Source: Sneathiella sp.
GTDB lineage: Bacteria > Pseudomonadota > Alphaproteobacteria > Sneathiellales > Sneathiellaceae
DNA length: 49,814 bases
Assembly: GCF_002694385.1 (NCBI RefSeq)
Contig: NZ_NZMB01000003.1
Coordinates: 61,428-111,241 of the forward strand
Reading direction: 5' to 3'
Shown: positions 28,410-37,915 of the stretch, one piece after another
How positions within the stretch are numbered: the first letter of the stretch is position 1
Layout of the letters: each line of letters opens with the position of its first letter
Position numbers and translations under genes: made by a program
The notes under the pieces: model-generated
Databases searched by the model: none
What the model saw: only the letters and a program-made list of their open reading frames with translations
What the model was told of the DNA's origin: nothing

Positions 28410-29249
28410 ATGAATGTTCGGGAAAAGGCAGAGCTATTCAAGGCCCTGCATCAGCGGCAGCAAGCCTTTATCCTTCCCAATCCGTGGGATGCGGGTTCGG
28501 CAAAAATGCTGACGGCGCTCGGGTTTGAGGCCTTGGCGACAACAAGCGCGGGCTATGCCTTTTCATCCGGCAAGGGAACGGCAATCGGTGAAATCAGCCG
28601 GGAAGAAGCGCTTGATCACGCGGCCGGAATTCTTGCGGCGACGTCTTTGCCGGTCAGTGCCGATTTTGAAAATGGATACGGGCATAAGCCGGAAGACGTG
28701 GCGGAGACTGTCCGCCGTGCCGCCGAAATCGGCCTTGCCGGCTGCACCATAGAGGATACAACCGGTGATCCGAATAACCCCATTTATGATCGGGGGCAGG
28801 CGATTGAGCGGATTGCCGCAGCGGCGGAAGTTGTGGCGGGCCTCGACCGGCCTTTCATGCTGACGGCGCGGGCCGAGAATTACCTGTTCGGCAGGCCCGA
28901 TTTTGCGGATACGCTGGCCCGGCTCCAGGGGTATGAGGCGGTCGGCGCCGATGTGTTGTATGCCCCGGCCCTTCCTGATCTTGAAACCATCGCGACAGTT
29001 TGCCGGGAAGTCTCGAAGCCCGTCAATATTGTCGCCGGTATCGGCCTGCCCGGGATTACGGTTGCTGAACTCGAAAAAGTCGGGGTGCGCCGGATCAGTG
29101 TCGGTTCCGCATTCGCCCGCCTGGCGTTTGGCGCAATGGTGAATGCCGCACGGGAAATCCGCGAAACCGGCTCCTTCGCCCCGTTCCAGTCCGCCGCAAC
29201 CTTTGCCTCGCTTGAAAAGCTGATCAGGTCAGCCTCGCCATCACTGTGA
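28410..29249 (+). CDS. Isocitrate lyase/PEP mutase family protein
   Basis: 279-residue (beta/alpha)8 enzyme of the ICL/PEPM superfamily. Marks are FILPNPWDAGSAKML, SADFENGYGHKPEDV (magnesium-binding Asp/Glu), GCTIEDTT and the RAENYLFGR segment. Members cleave or rearrange C-C or C-P bonds of 2-oxo acids; the loop KKCGH of isocitrate lyase is absent, so it is not the glyoxylate-cycle enzyme. ATG 28410 has GAGG 8 bases upstream; an in-frame ATG at 28389 is possible. Not related to flagella. Confidence 0.85.
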   Translation: MNVREKAELFKALHQRQQAFILPNPWDAGSAKMLTALGFEALATTSAGYAFSSGKGTAIGEISREEALDHAAGILAATSLPVSADFENGYGHKPEDVAETVRRAAEIGLAGCTIEDTTGDPNNPIYDRGQAIERIAAAAEVVAGLDRPFMLTARAENYLFGRPDFADTLARLQGYEAVGADVLYAPALPDLETIATVCREVSKPVNIVAGIGLPGITVAELEKVGVRRISVGSAFARLAFGAMVNAAREIRETGSFAPFQSAATFASLEKLIRSASPSL

Positions 29250-29260
29250 CGACGAGGTGA

Positions 29261-30166
29261 TTACTTGCTGCCGATATGCGTTTCGTTGCGCGCCCTGGCG
29301 AGATGGATCTGTTTCTGCCGGTCGGCGAAGCGCTTTTTTTGATCCAGGCTCAGCTCGTCATGACAGCGCGGACAGCAGACTCCTTCCACATAAAGGTGCG
29401 ATGATTTTTCTGCGTCCGTAATTGGCCGACGGCAGGCATAGCATTGATCATAGGAGCCTTTTTCAAGATCATGATTGACCGTCACCCGCTGATCAAAGAC
29501 GAAACATTCCCCTTCCCAACGGCTCTGTTCTTTCGGAATATCCTCCAGATATTGCAGAATGCCGCCTTCAAGGTGGTAGACATTCTCGAACCCTTTGGAC
29601 AGAAGGTAGGATGTGGATTTCTCGCAGCGGATCCCGCCCGTGCAGAACATGGCGATTTTTTTATCGCGCACCGGATCCAGCTTCTCTTCGACGAATTTTT
29701 TGAACTCGCGGAAGGTTTTCGTCTCCGGGTTGACCGCGCCGCGAAAGGTGCCGACCTCAACCTCGTAATCATTGCGCGTGTCGATCAGCAGCATATCGGG
29801 TTCATTAATCAGCCGGTTCCAGTCTTGCGGCTTGATATAGGTGCCGACTGTTTCACGTGGATCCAGCCCCTCTGCGCCAAGCGTGACAATTTCTTTTTTG
29901 AGCCGCACTTTCATACGATAGAAAGGCTGCTCCTGATGCAGGGCTTCCTTATGCTGAAGATCATCGAAACGGGAATCGGATTTCAGAAATTCAAGCAGCG
30001 TATCAATCGCCTCGCGGCTGCCGGATACCGTGCCGTTGATCCCTTCTTCCGCAAGCAGGAGGGTGCCCTGGATACCGTTCCGCTTGCACAGGGCGAGCAA
30101 CTTGCCCTGCAATTCCGCATAGTCCGGTAGCTTTACGAATTTATAGAGTGCCGCAACGACGAACAT
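29261..30166 (-). CDS. trhO: tRNA uridine(34) hydroxylase TrhO (rhodanese-like, YceA)
   Basis: 301-residue protein of the TrhO/YceA family, which hydroxylates U34 of tRNAs. An N-terminal ferredoxin-like domain ([44 protein letters not shown]) precedes a rhodanese domain with the catalytic cysteine in [18 protein letters not shown]. The C-terminus is cysteine rich ([21 protein letters not shown]), possibly metal binding. Start [11 protein letters not shown] at 30166; a longer in-frame opening upstream has no family similarity. Confidence 0.92.
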   Translation of the reverse strand: MFVVAALYKFVKLPDYAELQGKLLALCKRNGIQGTLLLAEEGINGTVSGSREAIDTLLEFLKSDSRFDDLQHKEALHQEQPFYRMKVRLKKEIVTLGAEGLDPRETVGTYIKPQDWNRLINEPDMLLIDTRNDYEVEVGTFRGAVNPETKTFREFKKFVEEKLDPVRDKKIAMFCTGGIRCEKSTSYLLSKGFENVYHLEGGILQYLEDIPKEQSRWEGECFVFDQRVTVNHDLEKGSYDQCYACRRPITDAEKSSHLYVEGVCCPRCHDELSLDQKKRFADRQKQIHLARARNETHIGSK

Positions 30167-30289
30167 GTCCTGCTTTCCAAAATGAAAATATGCGGCGAAT
30201 ATGGCGTAGCCGTCCGGTTCAATCAAGATTGAATATTGACATGTTCGGCGGAAGGCGGCGGCGGGCGGTAACAGGCGGAGAAGAAAACC

Positions 30290-30643
30290 ATGACACGCTA
30301 TGAATTCGATCAATTCTGTCGCTCGCTTCCGGCGACAACACATGTCATTCAGTGGGGCGATGCCTCCGTCTGGAAAGTCGGGGACAGGATTTTTGCCATC
30401 TGTTCAAACTGGGGGGCGGGCGAGGGGCCGAAGATCAGCTTCAAATGCAGCGATCTTGCCTTCCGGATCTTGAGCGAACAGAAGGGGATTATTCCCGCCC
30501 CCTACCTTGCCCGCGCCAAATGGGTGCAGCTTGCCCGATCCGGGGCGATGCCGGATGACGATATCCGCGATTACATTCGGGCGGCGCATCGTCTGATAAG
30601 CGGGAAATTGCCAAAGAAGCGGCGTGAAGAACTGGGCCTTTAG
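30290..30643 (+). CDS. MmcQ/YjbR family protein
   Basis: 117-residue protein matching the MmcQ/YjbR family, a small alpha/beta fold similar to a CyaY-type architecture that may bind DNA; function not settled. Typical residues are [41 protein letters not shown] and a C-terminal [17 protein letters not shown]. Divergent from trhO; its stop overlaps that of the convergent FliK-like gene by 4 bases. Confidence 0.83.
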   Translation: MTRYEFDQFCRSLPATTHVIQWGDASVWKVGDRIFAICSNWGAGEGPKISFKCSDLAFRILSEQKGIIPAPYLARAKWVQLARSGAMPDDDIRDYIRAAHRLISGKLPKKRREELGL

Positions 30644-32424
30644 GGGCTCGGCGCGGCAGTTCCCTCTTCCCACTCTGCCAAGGGGTCTAGCGGAAAGGCG
30701 GGGCTGGCCCGGAAGGTAAGGTGACCCTTGAGACCGGAAATTTCCATATGTTCGGTGAAGATGCGGCTGATTTCCATCCGCATGGCGTCGGAAAGGTCGC
30801 TATGGCTGCGAATGGCAAGATTGAACTGATGGGCCTTGAACAGGCCGTCGAGTTGCATCTGACCGGAGCGAGTCAAGTTCAGCTCGATCACGAATCTTGT
30901 TGTTTCCGGCTGGCCTTCATTCTCCGGGTTGCCGTGACGGCGATAGAACATTCGCACCTGCCGTAAATTGGCGCCGTCGAAGAAGGGGAAGTTGAGGCTT
31001 TTCCAGTCTTGCCCGCCGGTCTCCCCCTGCAGGCGGCCGAGGCTTTTGAAATCATCGTCGAGCGCCTGCAACAGGGCGCCCCGGCCGCTGCCGCGCAGGG
31101 CACTGGTGAATTCCTGCCCCAGCCATTTGTCGATGGACCCGAGGCTGAGCGCGACGATGAAGAACAGCAGGCTGTTTGAAAGCTGGGCATTGGCCTGCGG
31201 GATCGCCTGACTGATCACATTCTGTGCGATGATCGGATCGGTCCGCGCAAGATGGTTGAGGGCTTCGCGCAAATTCGGCCAGTCCGCCATCAGCGGCTGC
31301 TGCGGGGCCTTGCTCCCGGCAATCCGGAGGTCTCCCTCCGGCAGTGGGAAAGCCGTGATTTCATTGGCAGGGGCGAACTGCATCGTCGTGCCGATAGAGG
31401 GGGGCGTTTTGCTGTTGAAAGCAAGCGTGCCGAGGGGCGTTTGCAATGTCACTCGCGCGAAGACAGTCGGCTCCGCCGCCCGCGCAATGGCGATGACACT
31501 GCCCTGGTAAATTCCTTCGCGCGGGGATAAGGGGGTGCCGGCGGTTTGCGGGCGGATGATAATATTGAATTTTTCCGTGCCTGCCGGGTGTGCAGCCTCT
31601 TGCGGACGCCCGGTTGTCATGCCGGGTGGGGACAGGATTTCCGCGCGGACAAGATGCTGTAGGGGATGGCTCTGCGCGCCGCCGGGGCGCGGCGGCGAGA
31701 GGGGGGGGTGCACTCCGCCTCCCGCCGTCGGGGCAGGATTGTAGGAACGCTGATAGGCTGCGAAACCATGAGAGTGAGTCGTTCCGACATTGCCCGGCGG
31801 CATTTCGAAGCCATCCGGCAGCGGCGGGAGCGTTCTTATCGCGACGGTGGCCGGAGGCGCTGAGGCCGCGGACGGAACTTCCGGTGACGATGGCAAAGGC
31901 GGAGTTGTCGATGGGGCAAGACGCAGGGCCAGAGACGACAAAACAGGTCTATCGGTAGCGACCTGCGCCGGATTAAGCTGGCCCGCTCTGACATAGCCCT
32001 CGGCCGTAAGAGGCGGTTTGTCAATGATTGGCAGCAGCCGAACCTCAAGCGGCGGGCTAATCTCGCGTCCGTTAAAGGCGATGAGGCGGGCCATCACCAC
32101 ATCCTGATGCTGAGTAATTTCAAAAGTGATATGGCTGCCAATCGGAAACTGCAGGGGGGTAGTGATGCGGAAATTACCAAGCTCGGTGTGCAGCACAACA
32201 TGATCGTTGGATGTTTTCGCCATGACTACGGCGTGCAGGACCGTATTTTCCTGTAATTGCCGGGCGGGCGGCTGCGGTTGGCCGTTTTGCGCAGGCAAGC
32301 CGTCTCCCTGCCCGGTGGAAGGGGCGGTGCTGGCGGGCGCAACTGGCCCTTGACCACTGGCAGGTGAAGCCGCGCTTCCTGCAAGGGTTGGTGGGACGCC
32401 GGATGATGCGCGAATGCCGCTCAT
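30640..32424 (-). CDS. FliK-like protein (hook-length control-like C-terminus), second copy
   Basis: 594-residue protein. The N-terminal 300 residues are Pro/Ala/Gly-rich and look disordered. The C-terminal part (FVIELNLTRSGQMQLDGLFKAHQFNLAIRSHSDLSDAMRMEI) resembles the FliK hook-length control domain, though less clearly than the gene at 45.3 kb. Last gene of the fliF-to-flhG operon, 15 bases after flhG. It could be a paralogue of FliK or an uncharacterised flagellar assembly factor. Confidence 0.6.
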   Translation of the reverse strand: MSGIRASSGVPPTLAGSAASPASGQGPVAPASTAPSTGQGDGLPAQNGQPQPPARQLQENTVLHAVVMAKTSNDHVVLHTELGNFRITTPLQFPIGSHITFEITQHQDVVMARLIAFNGREISPPLEVRLLPIIDKPPLTAEGYVRAGQLNPAQVATDRPVLSSLALRLAPSTTPPLPSSPEVPSAASAPPATVAIRTLPPLPDGFEMPPGNVGTTHSHGFAAYQRSYNPAPTAGGGVHPPLSPPRPGGAQSHPLQHLVRAEILSPPGMTTGRPQEAAHPAGTEKFNIIIRPQTAGTPLSPREGIYQGSVIAIARAAEPTVFARVTLQTPLGTLAFNSKTPPSIGTTMQFAPANEITAFPLPEGDLRIAGSKAPQQPLMADWPNLREALNHLARTDPIIAQNVISQAIPQANAQLSNSLLFFIVALSLGSIDKWLGQEFTSALRGSGRGALLQALDDDFKSLGRLQGETGGQDWKSLNFPFFDGANLRQVRMFYRRHGNPENEGQPETTRFVIELNLTRSGQMQLDGLFKAHQFNLAIRSHSDLSDAMRMEISRIFTEHMEISGLKGHLTFRASPAFPLDPLAEWEEGTAAPSP

Positions 32425-32439
32425 GCCTTTACCGCATTG

Positions 32440-33249
32440 CTATGCGGTCCCCCTGATAATATAGCGGGCGAGATCCTCAACGGCGCCTGCCGCGCGGCTC
32501 GTCGGGAAGCGGGTCATCAGCCCCATCTGTGCCCGGATGGCATTCGAGACTTTTTCATCCTGTTCGATAATTCCTGCGAGCGGCGGCTCGATCTGCAGGA
32601 AATTCCGACAGGCGCTCAGCAGCTTGTCATAAATCTTGAGCCCTTCCGCCTCTGATTTCGCCATATTTATCAGAATGCGTAAATCTGCCTCCGGCGCCGT
32701 CTGGGTCGTCACCTTGATATAGGCATAGGCGTCGGTCAGCGATGTCGGATCACCGGTTGTAATAACAAGTTTCGGGCCCAGGCCGCTGGAAAGCGTCTTG
32801 ACCGCATCATCAATCCCGGCGCCAAGATCAAGGATGATATAATCATACTCCGCGCCCAGCAGGGCAAGATCCTGCCGGATTTCCCGAAGCTGGGTGACAC
32901 CGAGGGAGCCGAGCGAACCGGAGCCGGAACGCCCGGCAATGAGGTCGAACCCTCCAGCGTCACAGCGGAAAATGACATCGTGAAGAGACATCTCTCCGCT
33001 GATCACGGTGGCAAGGTCCAGCTCCGGCATGAGGCCAAGCTGAATATCCACATTGGCGAGGCCGACATCGCCGTCAAACAGCAGGACTTTCTTGCCGGCA
33101 TTGGCAAGGGCCTGCGTAAGACTGACCGCGAGAACCGTTTTGCCGACGCCCCCCTTGCCAGAGGCGATGGTGATGATGTTATTGCCCGCAGGGCGCATGG
33201 CGGGATGCATTTCGGGCCGGTTGCGAAGGGGGCTTTCTGTCTGGATCAT
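32440..33249 (-). CDS. flhG: FlhG (MinD/ParA-type ATPase controlling flagellar number)
   Basis: 269-residue MinD-family ATPase. The deviant Walker A motif is IITIASGKGGVGKTVLAVSL (about 25-44), followed by LLFDGDVGLANVDIQLG and DYIILDLGAGID. FlhG opposes FlhF and sets flagellar number and position. Start overlaps the flhF stop by 4 bases (ATGA). The partner FlhF immediately upstream makes FlhG far more likely than MinD. Confidence 0.92.
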   Translation of the reverse strand: MIQTESPLRNRPEMHPAMRPAGNNIITIASGKGGVGKTVLAVSLTQALANAGKKVLLFDGDVGLANVDIQLGLMPELDLATVISGEMSLHDVIFRCDAGGFDLIAGRSGSGSLGSLGVTQLREIRQDLALLGAEYDYIILDLGAGIDDAVKTLSSGLGPKLVITTGDPTSLTDAYAYIKVTTQTAPEADLRILINMAKSEAEGLKIYDKLLSACRNFLQIEPPLAGIIEQDEKVSNAIRAQMGLMTRFPTSRAAGAVEDLARYIIRGTA

Positions 33250-34358
33250 GGTTTTACCTTGTCAAATTCCTTGCCGACTTCCGGGCGGGTGGGATCGCGA
33301 AGCAGAAGCCGCGCCAGATTTACCGGGTTGATGGTGTGAAGGCCGGTTGCGACGGACGGCGAGACGCTGGCGTAGGAAAAGCTGAGCTTTGCACTCCGCG
33401 CCGCCGTGAAAATACCGCCATAGCGGCGTGTTGTATCAAGGCGGGTAACGATCATCCGCCGGGCGCCGAGGGCGGCAAACCCTTCTGCGGTGTCGCTCAT
33501 CTCGGCGGTGTCTGTGCCCGCGGCCAGAACGACAACCGGCTCCGCGCGGGCCGCAATGATATAGCGGGTGAGGGCGGCCACCTCTCCTTCGTCATAAATA
33601 TTGATGCCACCGGTGTCGATGAGGATATCGGCCGTACCGTCGATCTTGCTGCTTTCCAGCAGTGCTTTGAGTGCTTCCGGCGTTTCGATTACTTCAAGGC
33701 TGAAGCCGAGAATGTCCGTATAGGCCCTGAGCTGTTCGATGGCGCCCGCCCGGCTGGTGTCGGTCGTGATTACGTGAACCTGCCGCCCCTGCATTTTGGC
33801 GGCGGCGGCGAATTTGGCGATTGTCGCGGTTTTGCCAACGCCAGGCGGGCCGACCAGCATCATCGGCGCCTTGCGTCCCGATAGGCGGGATGAATAGGCG
33901 AAGTGGCTGTCAAAGGCCGCCGCGAGGGCCATTTCCGTATCCTCCGTCTTGACCGCAAGGGCTGTTCGACAAAGTATTTCCGCAAGCCGTGTGGGAATGC
34001 CGTGATAAGCCATGGACTGTACAAGCGTTTCCATTTTCGGCGTGACCCGGATGGGCTGGCTGGCGTCAGAGGACTGGACACGCGCGTCCTGTTTCGGTGT
34101 CGGCATCTGTCCATGACCATTGACGGCATCAGGGGCGGGCGAGCCGGTTTCGGCTTTCCAGTCCCGGTCCCAGTCAGCCGCCCAGCTGTCCGCTTTATGC
34201 GCCGCCGGTTTTTCCATCTGCTCGACAGCGGCCGTCAGCTGGATTTCCCCGCTGTCCATCGTCTGGCTTGACAGGATGATCGCTTCCGGGCCCATTTCAA
34301 GACGCAGCAGGCTGATCGCCTTTTCCATGGAAGGAGCTGTGTAAGTCTTGATCCGCAT
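33246..34358 (-). CDS. flhF: FlhF, SRP-type GTPase placing the flagellum
   Basis: 370-residue signal-recognition-particle-type GTPase. It starts MRIKTYTAPSMEKAISLLRLEMGPEAIILSSQ, the FlhF B-domain signature. The NG domain has the P-loop MLVGPPGVGKTATIAKFAAAAK (about 175), DTSRAGAIEQLRAYTDILG, DTGG, and the TRLDTTRRYGG guanine-recognition region. The long linker between them is variable. FlhF recruits FliF to the pole in polar flagellates. Located between flhA and flhG. Confidence 0.94.
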   Translation of the reverse strand: MRIKTYTAPSMEKAISLLRLEMGPEAIILSSQTMDSGEIQLTAAVEQMEKPAAHKADSWAADWDRDWKAETGSPAPDAVNGHGQMPTPKQDARVQSSDASQPIRVTPKMETLVQSMAYHGIPTRLAEILCRTALAVKTEDTEMALAAAFDSHFAYSSRLSGRKAPMMLVGPPGVGKTATIAKFAAAAKMQGRQVHVITTDTSRAGAIEQLRAYTDILGFSLEVIETPEALKALLESSKIDGTADILIDTGGINIYDEGEVAALTRYIIAARAEPVVVLAAGTDTAEMSDTAEGFAALGARRMIVTRLDTTRRYGGIFTAARSAKLSFSYASVSPSVATGLHTINPVNLARLLLRDPTRPEVGKEFDKVKP

Positions 34359-34369
34359 TCAGCCGGTCC

Positions 34370-36484
34370 TCACACTTGCGCCAAAGTTTTGAGGCGGGCT
34401 TTCGGATGCACCTCATTTTGCGACATTACGACGGTCGTCGGGCGGAACCGCTCGATAATGGAGCGGACATAAGGCCGGATGACCGGGCTGGTCAGCATCA
34501 CGGGGCTGTGCCCCTGTCTCGCCAGCGTGTCGAACACGTCGCGGACGCGGGCAATGAATTCCTGAAGCTGGCTCGGCGCCATGGAAAGCTGGCGGTCATC
34601 GCCCTGCCCGATAATGGCATTGGCGAAATTCTGCTCCCACTGCGGCGTCAGGGTGACCAGCGGGATATAGCCGTCATCCGCCGTGTTGACGGCCGAAATC
34701 TGCCGCGCAAGCCGGGCCCGGACATGTTCGGTAATAATGTTGATATTCTTGGAATATCCGGTGGCTTCGGAAATGCCTTCCAGAATGGTTGCCAGATCGC
34801 GGATTGAAATCCGTTCCGCCAGCAGGTTCTGCAAGATGCGCTGGACACCGCTGACTGAAATATGGGTCGGGATCAGATCGGCGATGAGCTTCTGGTTAAT
34901 GCTTGGCAGATCATCGAGCAGTTTCTGCGTCTCGGCATAGGACAGCAGGTCCGGCATATGATCTTTGAGGATTTCTGTCAGATGCGTGGTGATGACGGTT
35001 GACGGATCAACGATGGTATAGCCACGGAAGGATGCTTCCTCGCGCTGTCCCGTATCCACCCAGATGGCGGGCAGGCCGAATGTCGGCTCTACCGTTTCCT
35101 CGCCCGGCAGGTCGATACTCCTGCCCTGCGGATCCATGATCAGCAAGTTGTTCGGGCGGACATCGCCGGAACCGGCCTCCACTTCCTTGACGCGGACAAG
35201 ATAGCTGTTCGCCGGAAGCTGCATGTTATCAAGAATGCGCACGCTTGGCATGACGAAGCCCATCTCGCTCGCAATCTGGCGGCGCAGGGCCTTGATCTGA
35301 TCGGTCAGGCGGTAGCCTTCCGTGTCATTGATAAGGGACAGCAGGCCGTATCCGAGTTCAAGTCGCAGATCGTCGATGGCGAGCGCTGTGGATATCGGCT
35401 CTTCTGCCGGAACGGCGGCCTTTTTGCTTTCGAGTTTGAGCTGTTCTTCCTGGCTCGCCTGCAGTTCCTGTTTACGGTTGAGGACAAAGGCGGAATAGCC
35501 AATCCCCCCGGCGAGGATGAGAAAGGGGATCATCGGCACACCGGGCAGCAGCGCCAGACCAACCAGCAGGGCGGCGCTGACGCCAAGGGCGCGCGGGTAT
35601 CCGCCAAGCTGGTCGAGCAGGGCCTTATCCGTTGTCCCGGTGATCCCGCCGCGCGAAACAAGAAGGCCCGCCGCAACTGAAACGATCAGCGCGGGAACCT
35701 GGCTGACGAGACCGTCACCAACGGTGAGCAGGGTATAGCTGTTGGCAGCGGCGGAAAAGGTCAGGCCTTCCTGCGCGACGCCGATAATGATACCGCCGAT
35801 GATATTGATGAAGGTGATGAGCAGACCGGCAATGGCATCGCCGCGCACGAATTTGGACGCACCGTCCATGGAGCCGTAGAAGCTGCTTTCATCCTCCAGC
35901 TCCTTGCGCCGCTTGCGGGCAGTGTCTTCATTGATCATGCCGGCGGAAAGATCGGCGTCGATGGCCATCTGTTTGCCCGGCATGGCGTCCAGGGAGAAAC
36001 GGGCTGCGACTTCAGCAATACGTCCCGAACCCTTGGTGATGACAACGAAATTGACAAGGATGAGAATGGCAAAAACGATGATGCCGATCACAAAATTCCC
36101 GCCCATGACGAAACTGCCAAAGGCCGCAATCACATGACCGGCAGCCTCTGGTCCCGTATGCCCCTCTGACAGGATCAGGCGGGTCGAGGCGAGATTGAGG
36201 GCCAGACGCAGCATGGTCGCAATCAGGAGTACTGTCGGGAAGGAGCTGAAATCGAGAGGCTTCGAGATAAACAGGCAGGTCATGAGGATCACGACCGAAA
36301 AGGTGATCGAGATGGCCAGGCTGAAATCCAGCAGCCAGCTCGGCATCGGCAAGATCAGGACCATCAGGATGCAGACGACGCCGAAAGCAAGGCCGATATC
36401 GCTCCGTCCGACGAGCTGTGTCGCCCGTCCCAGAAGGGCGCTGCCGCCTCGCATGGCTCCTGCGGATGACTGAGTGTCACTCAT
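34370..36484 (-). CDS. flhA: Flagellar export gate protein FlhA
   Basis: 704-residue core membrane protein of the flagellar type III export gate. The N-terminal half has about eight helices (GVVCILMVLILPMPSWLLDFSLAISITFSVVILMTCLF onward) and the cytosolic FHIPEP-type loop SGRIAEVAARFSLDAMPGKQMAIDADLSAGMI. The C-terminal ring domain (from about 360) binds chaperone-substrate complexes. Length is normal. Confidence 0.97.
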   Translation of the reverse strand: MSDTQSSAGAMRGGSALLGRATQLVGRSDIGLAFGVVCILMVLILPMPSWLLDFSLAISITFSVVILMTCLFISKPLDFSSFPTVLLIATMLRLALNLASTRLILSEGHTGPEAAGHVIAAFGSFVMGGNFVIGIIVFAILILVNFVVITKGSGRIAEVAARFSLDAMPGKQMAIDADLSAGMINEDTARKRRKELEDESSFYGSMDGASKFVRGDAIAGLLITFINIIGGIIIGVAQEGLTFSAAANSYTLLTVGDGLVSQVPALIVSVAAGLLVSRGGITGTTDKALLDQLGGYPRALGVSAALLVGLALLPGVPMIPFLILAGGIGYSAFVLNRKQELQASQEEQLKLESKKAAVPAEEPISTALAIDDLRLELGYGLLSLINDTEGYRLTDQIKALRRQIASEMGFVMPSVRILDNMQLPANSYLVRVKEVEAGSGDVRPNNLLIMDPQGRSIDLPGEETVEPTFGLPAIWVDTGQREEASFRGYTIVDPSTVITTHLTEILKDHMPDLLSYAETQKLLDDLPSINQKLIADLIPTHISVSGVQRILQNLLAERISIRDLATILEGISEATGYSKNINIITEHVRARLARQISAVNTADDGYIPLVTLTPQWEQNFANAIIGQGDDRQLSMAPSQLQEFIARVRDVFDTLARQGHSPVMLTSPVIRPYVRSIIERFRPTTVVMSQNEVHPKARLKTLAQV

Positions 36485-36521
36485 GTATCAGTTCTTTCAA
36501 TAAAAGGATCGCGGGGCATTC

Positions 36522-37895
36522 TCAGGCGCGGGCCTGATAGCGGGCTTCGCCTGCGGCCGCCGGGATATCAATGCCATCATCGGAGTAGAGCTTGAGCTTG
36601 TTCCGCAGCGTACGGATTGAAATGCCGAGAATATTGGCGGCGTGCGTCCGGTTGCCGAGGCAATGATCCAGGGTATTGAGGATCAGGTCTTTTTCCACAT
36701 CGGCAACTTTCCGCCCGACGAGGGTGCTGACCGGTGCAGCGCCTGCTGCGGCAATACTCATGGCGGCGACGCCTGAATGGGTATCCGGTGTGGCGCTGCC
36801 ATCCGGCATCAGGATCGCATCTGCGGTAATGGCATCCCCCTGACACAGCAGAACGGCGCGATGGATAGTGTTTTCCAGCTCCCGCACATTGCCTTTCCAT
36901 GGATTTGCCTTCAGCTTGGCCATGGCACCCTCATTGATCTTGCGCTCGCTGAGGCCATTGGACTCTGAATATTTCTTGGCGAAATGCCGGGAAAGGATCT
37001 CGATATCCTGCGGGCGCTGGCGTAGCGGCGGAATTTTCAGCGTGACGACATTCAGGCGGAACAGCAGATCCTCGCGAAATGTCTTTTCGGCCACAGCTTC
37101 GGCGAGGTCCCGGTTGGATGTCGCAATGATGCGGATATCGACGGGGACCGGCTTTGTGCCGCCGACGCGGTCGATCATCTTTTCCTGAATGGCGCGCAGC
37201 AGCTTGGCCTGAAGCTGAATGTCCATTTCACTGATTTCATCGAGCAGCAGCGTGCCGCCGCTCGCTTCTTCGAATTTGCCGATGCGGCGGGCGATGGCGC
37301 CAGTGAACGCGCCTTTTTCATGGCCGAAGAGCTCGGATTCCAGCAGGTTTTCCGGGATGGCGGCGCAGTTCACGCAGACAAAAGGCTTGTCCGCGCGATT
37401 GCTTTTCGAATGCAGATAGCTCGCCATGACTTCCTTGCCGGTTCCCGTTTCGCCATTGATCAGGACAGAGGCGGAAGAGGGGGCAATCTGATCGGCAAGG
37501 GCGACAACGTCGCCCATGGCGGGATCGGCGAAAACCAGCCGGTTGTTTTCCTGGGAAACGGCTTCCAGAACGGCGGCGATGAGCTCAGGATCCGGCGGCA
37601 GCGGCAGAAATTCCTTCGCGCCCGCCCGGATGGCATTGGCGGCGGCTGTCGCGTCCGTATTCACGCCGCAGGCGATGACCGGCAGATTGATCCGCTCGCT
37701 GGAGAGCATGGAGACGAGATTGCGGATTGGCAGATTGACATCAATCATGGCCATGTCCGCGCCCTTGCCCGCCCGGAGCGATGCCATCGCCATTTCGATA
37801 TCGTCCACATGGCTGACCTTGGCGCCGCGCGACATCGCAATCTGGCTGGCGGCACCGATCTGACCGTTCAGGGAACCGATTATTAGCAACCTCAT
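36522..37895 (-). CDS. flbD: FlbD, sigma-54 activator of late flagellar genes
   Basis: 457-residue activator. The N-terminal receiver-like domain lacks the paired acidic residues (LLIIGSLNGQIG) and the conserved lysine (FLPLPPD), though an Asp is present in MAMIDVNLP. The AAA+ domain has GETGTGKEV, the sigma-54 contact loop GAFTGA, and LLLDEISEM. The Fis-type HTH is NRTHAANILGISIRTLRNKLKLY. In Caulobacter FlbD activates hook genes and represses fliF. GGAGAG precedes ATG. Its likely targets are the sigma-54 promoters near 47 kb. Confidence 0.93.
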   Translation of the reverse strand: MRLLIIGSLNGQIGAASQIAMSRGAKVSHVDDIEMAMASLRAGKGADMAMIDVNLPIRNLVSMLSSERINLPVIACGVNTDATAAANAIRAGAKEFLPLPPDPELIAAVLEAVSQENNRLVFADPAMGDVVALADQIAPSSASVLINGETGTGKEVMASYLHSKSNRADKPFVCVNCAAIPENLLESELFGHEKGAFTGAIARRIGKFEEASGGTLLLDEISEMDIQLQAKLLRAIQEKMIDRVGGTKPVPVDIRIIATSNRDLAEAVAEKTFREDLLFRLNVVTLKIPPLRQRPQDIEILSRHFAKKYSESNGLSERKINEGAMAKLKANPWKGNVRELENTIHRAVLLCQGDAITADAILMPDGSATPDTHSGVAAMSIAAAGAAPVSTLVGRKVADVEKDLILNTLDHCLGNRTHAANILGISIRTLRNKLKLYSDDGIDIPAAAGEARYQARA

Positions 37896-37915
37896 CGAAT
37901 TACTCTCCTAAAGAC

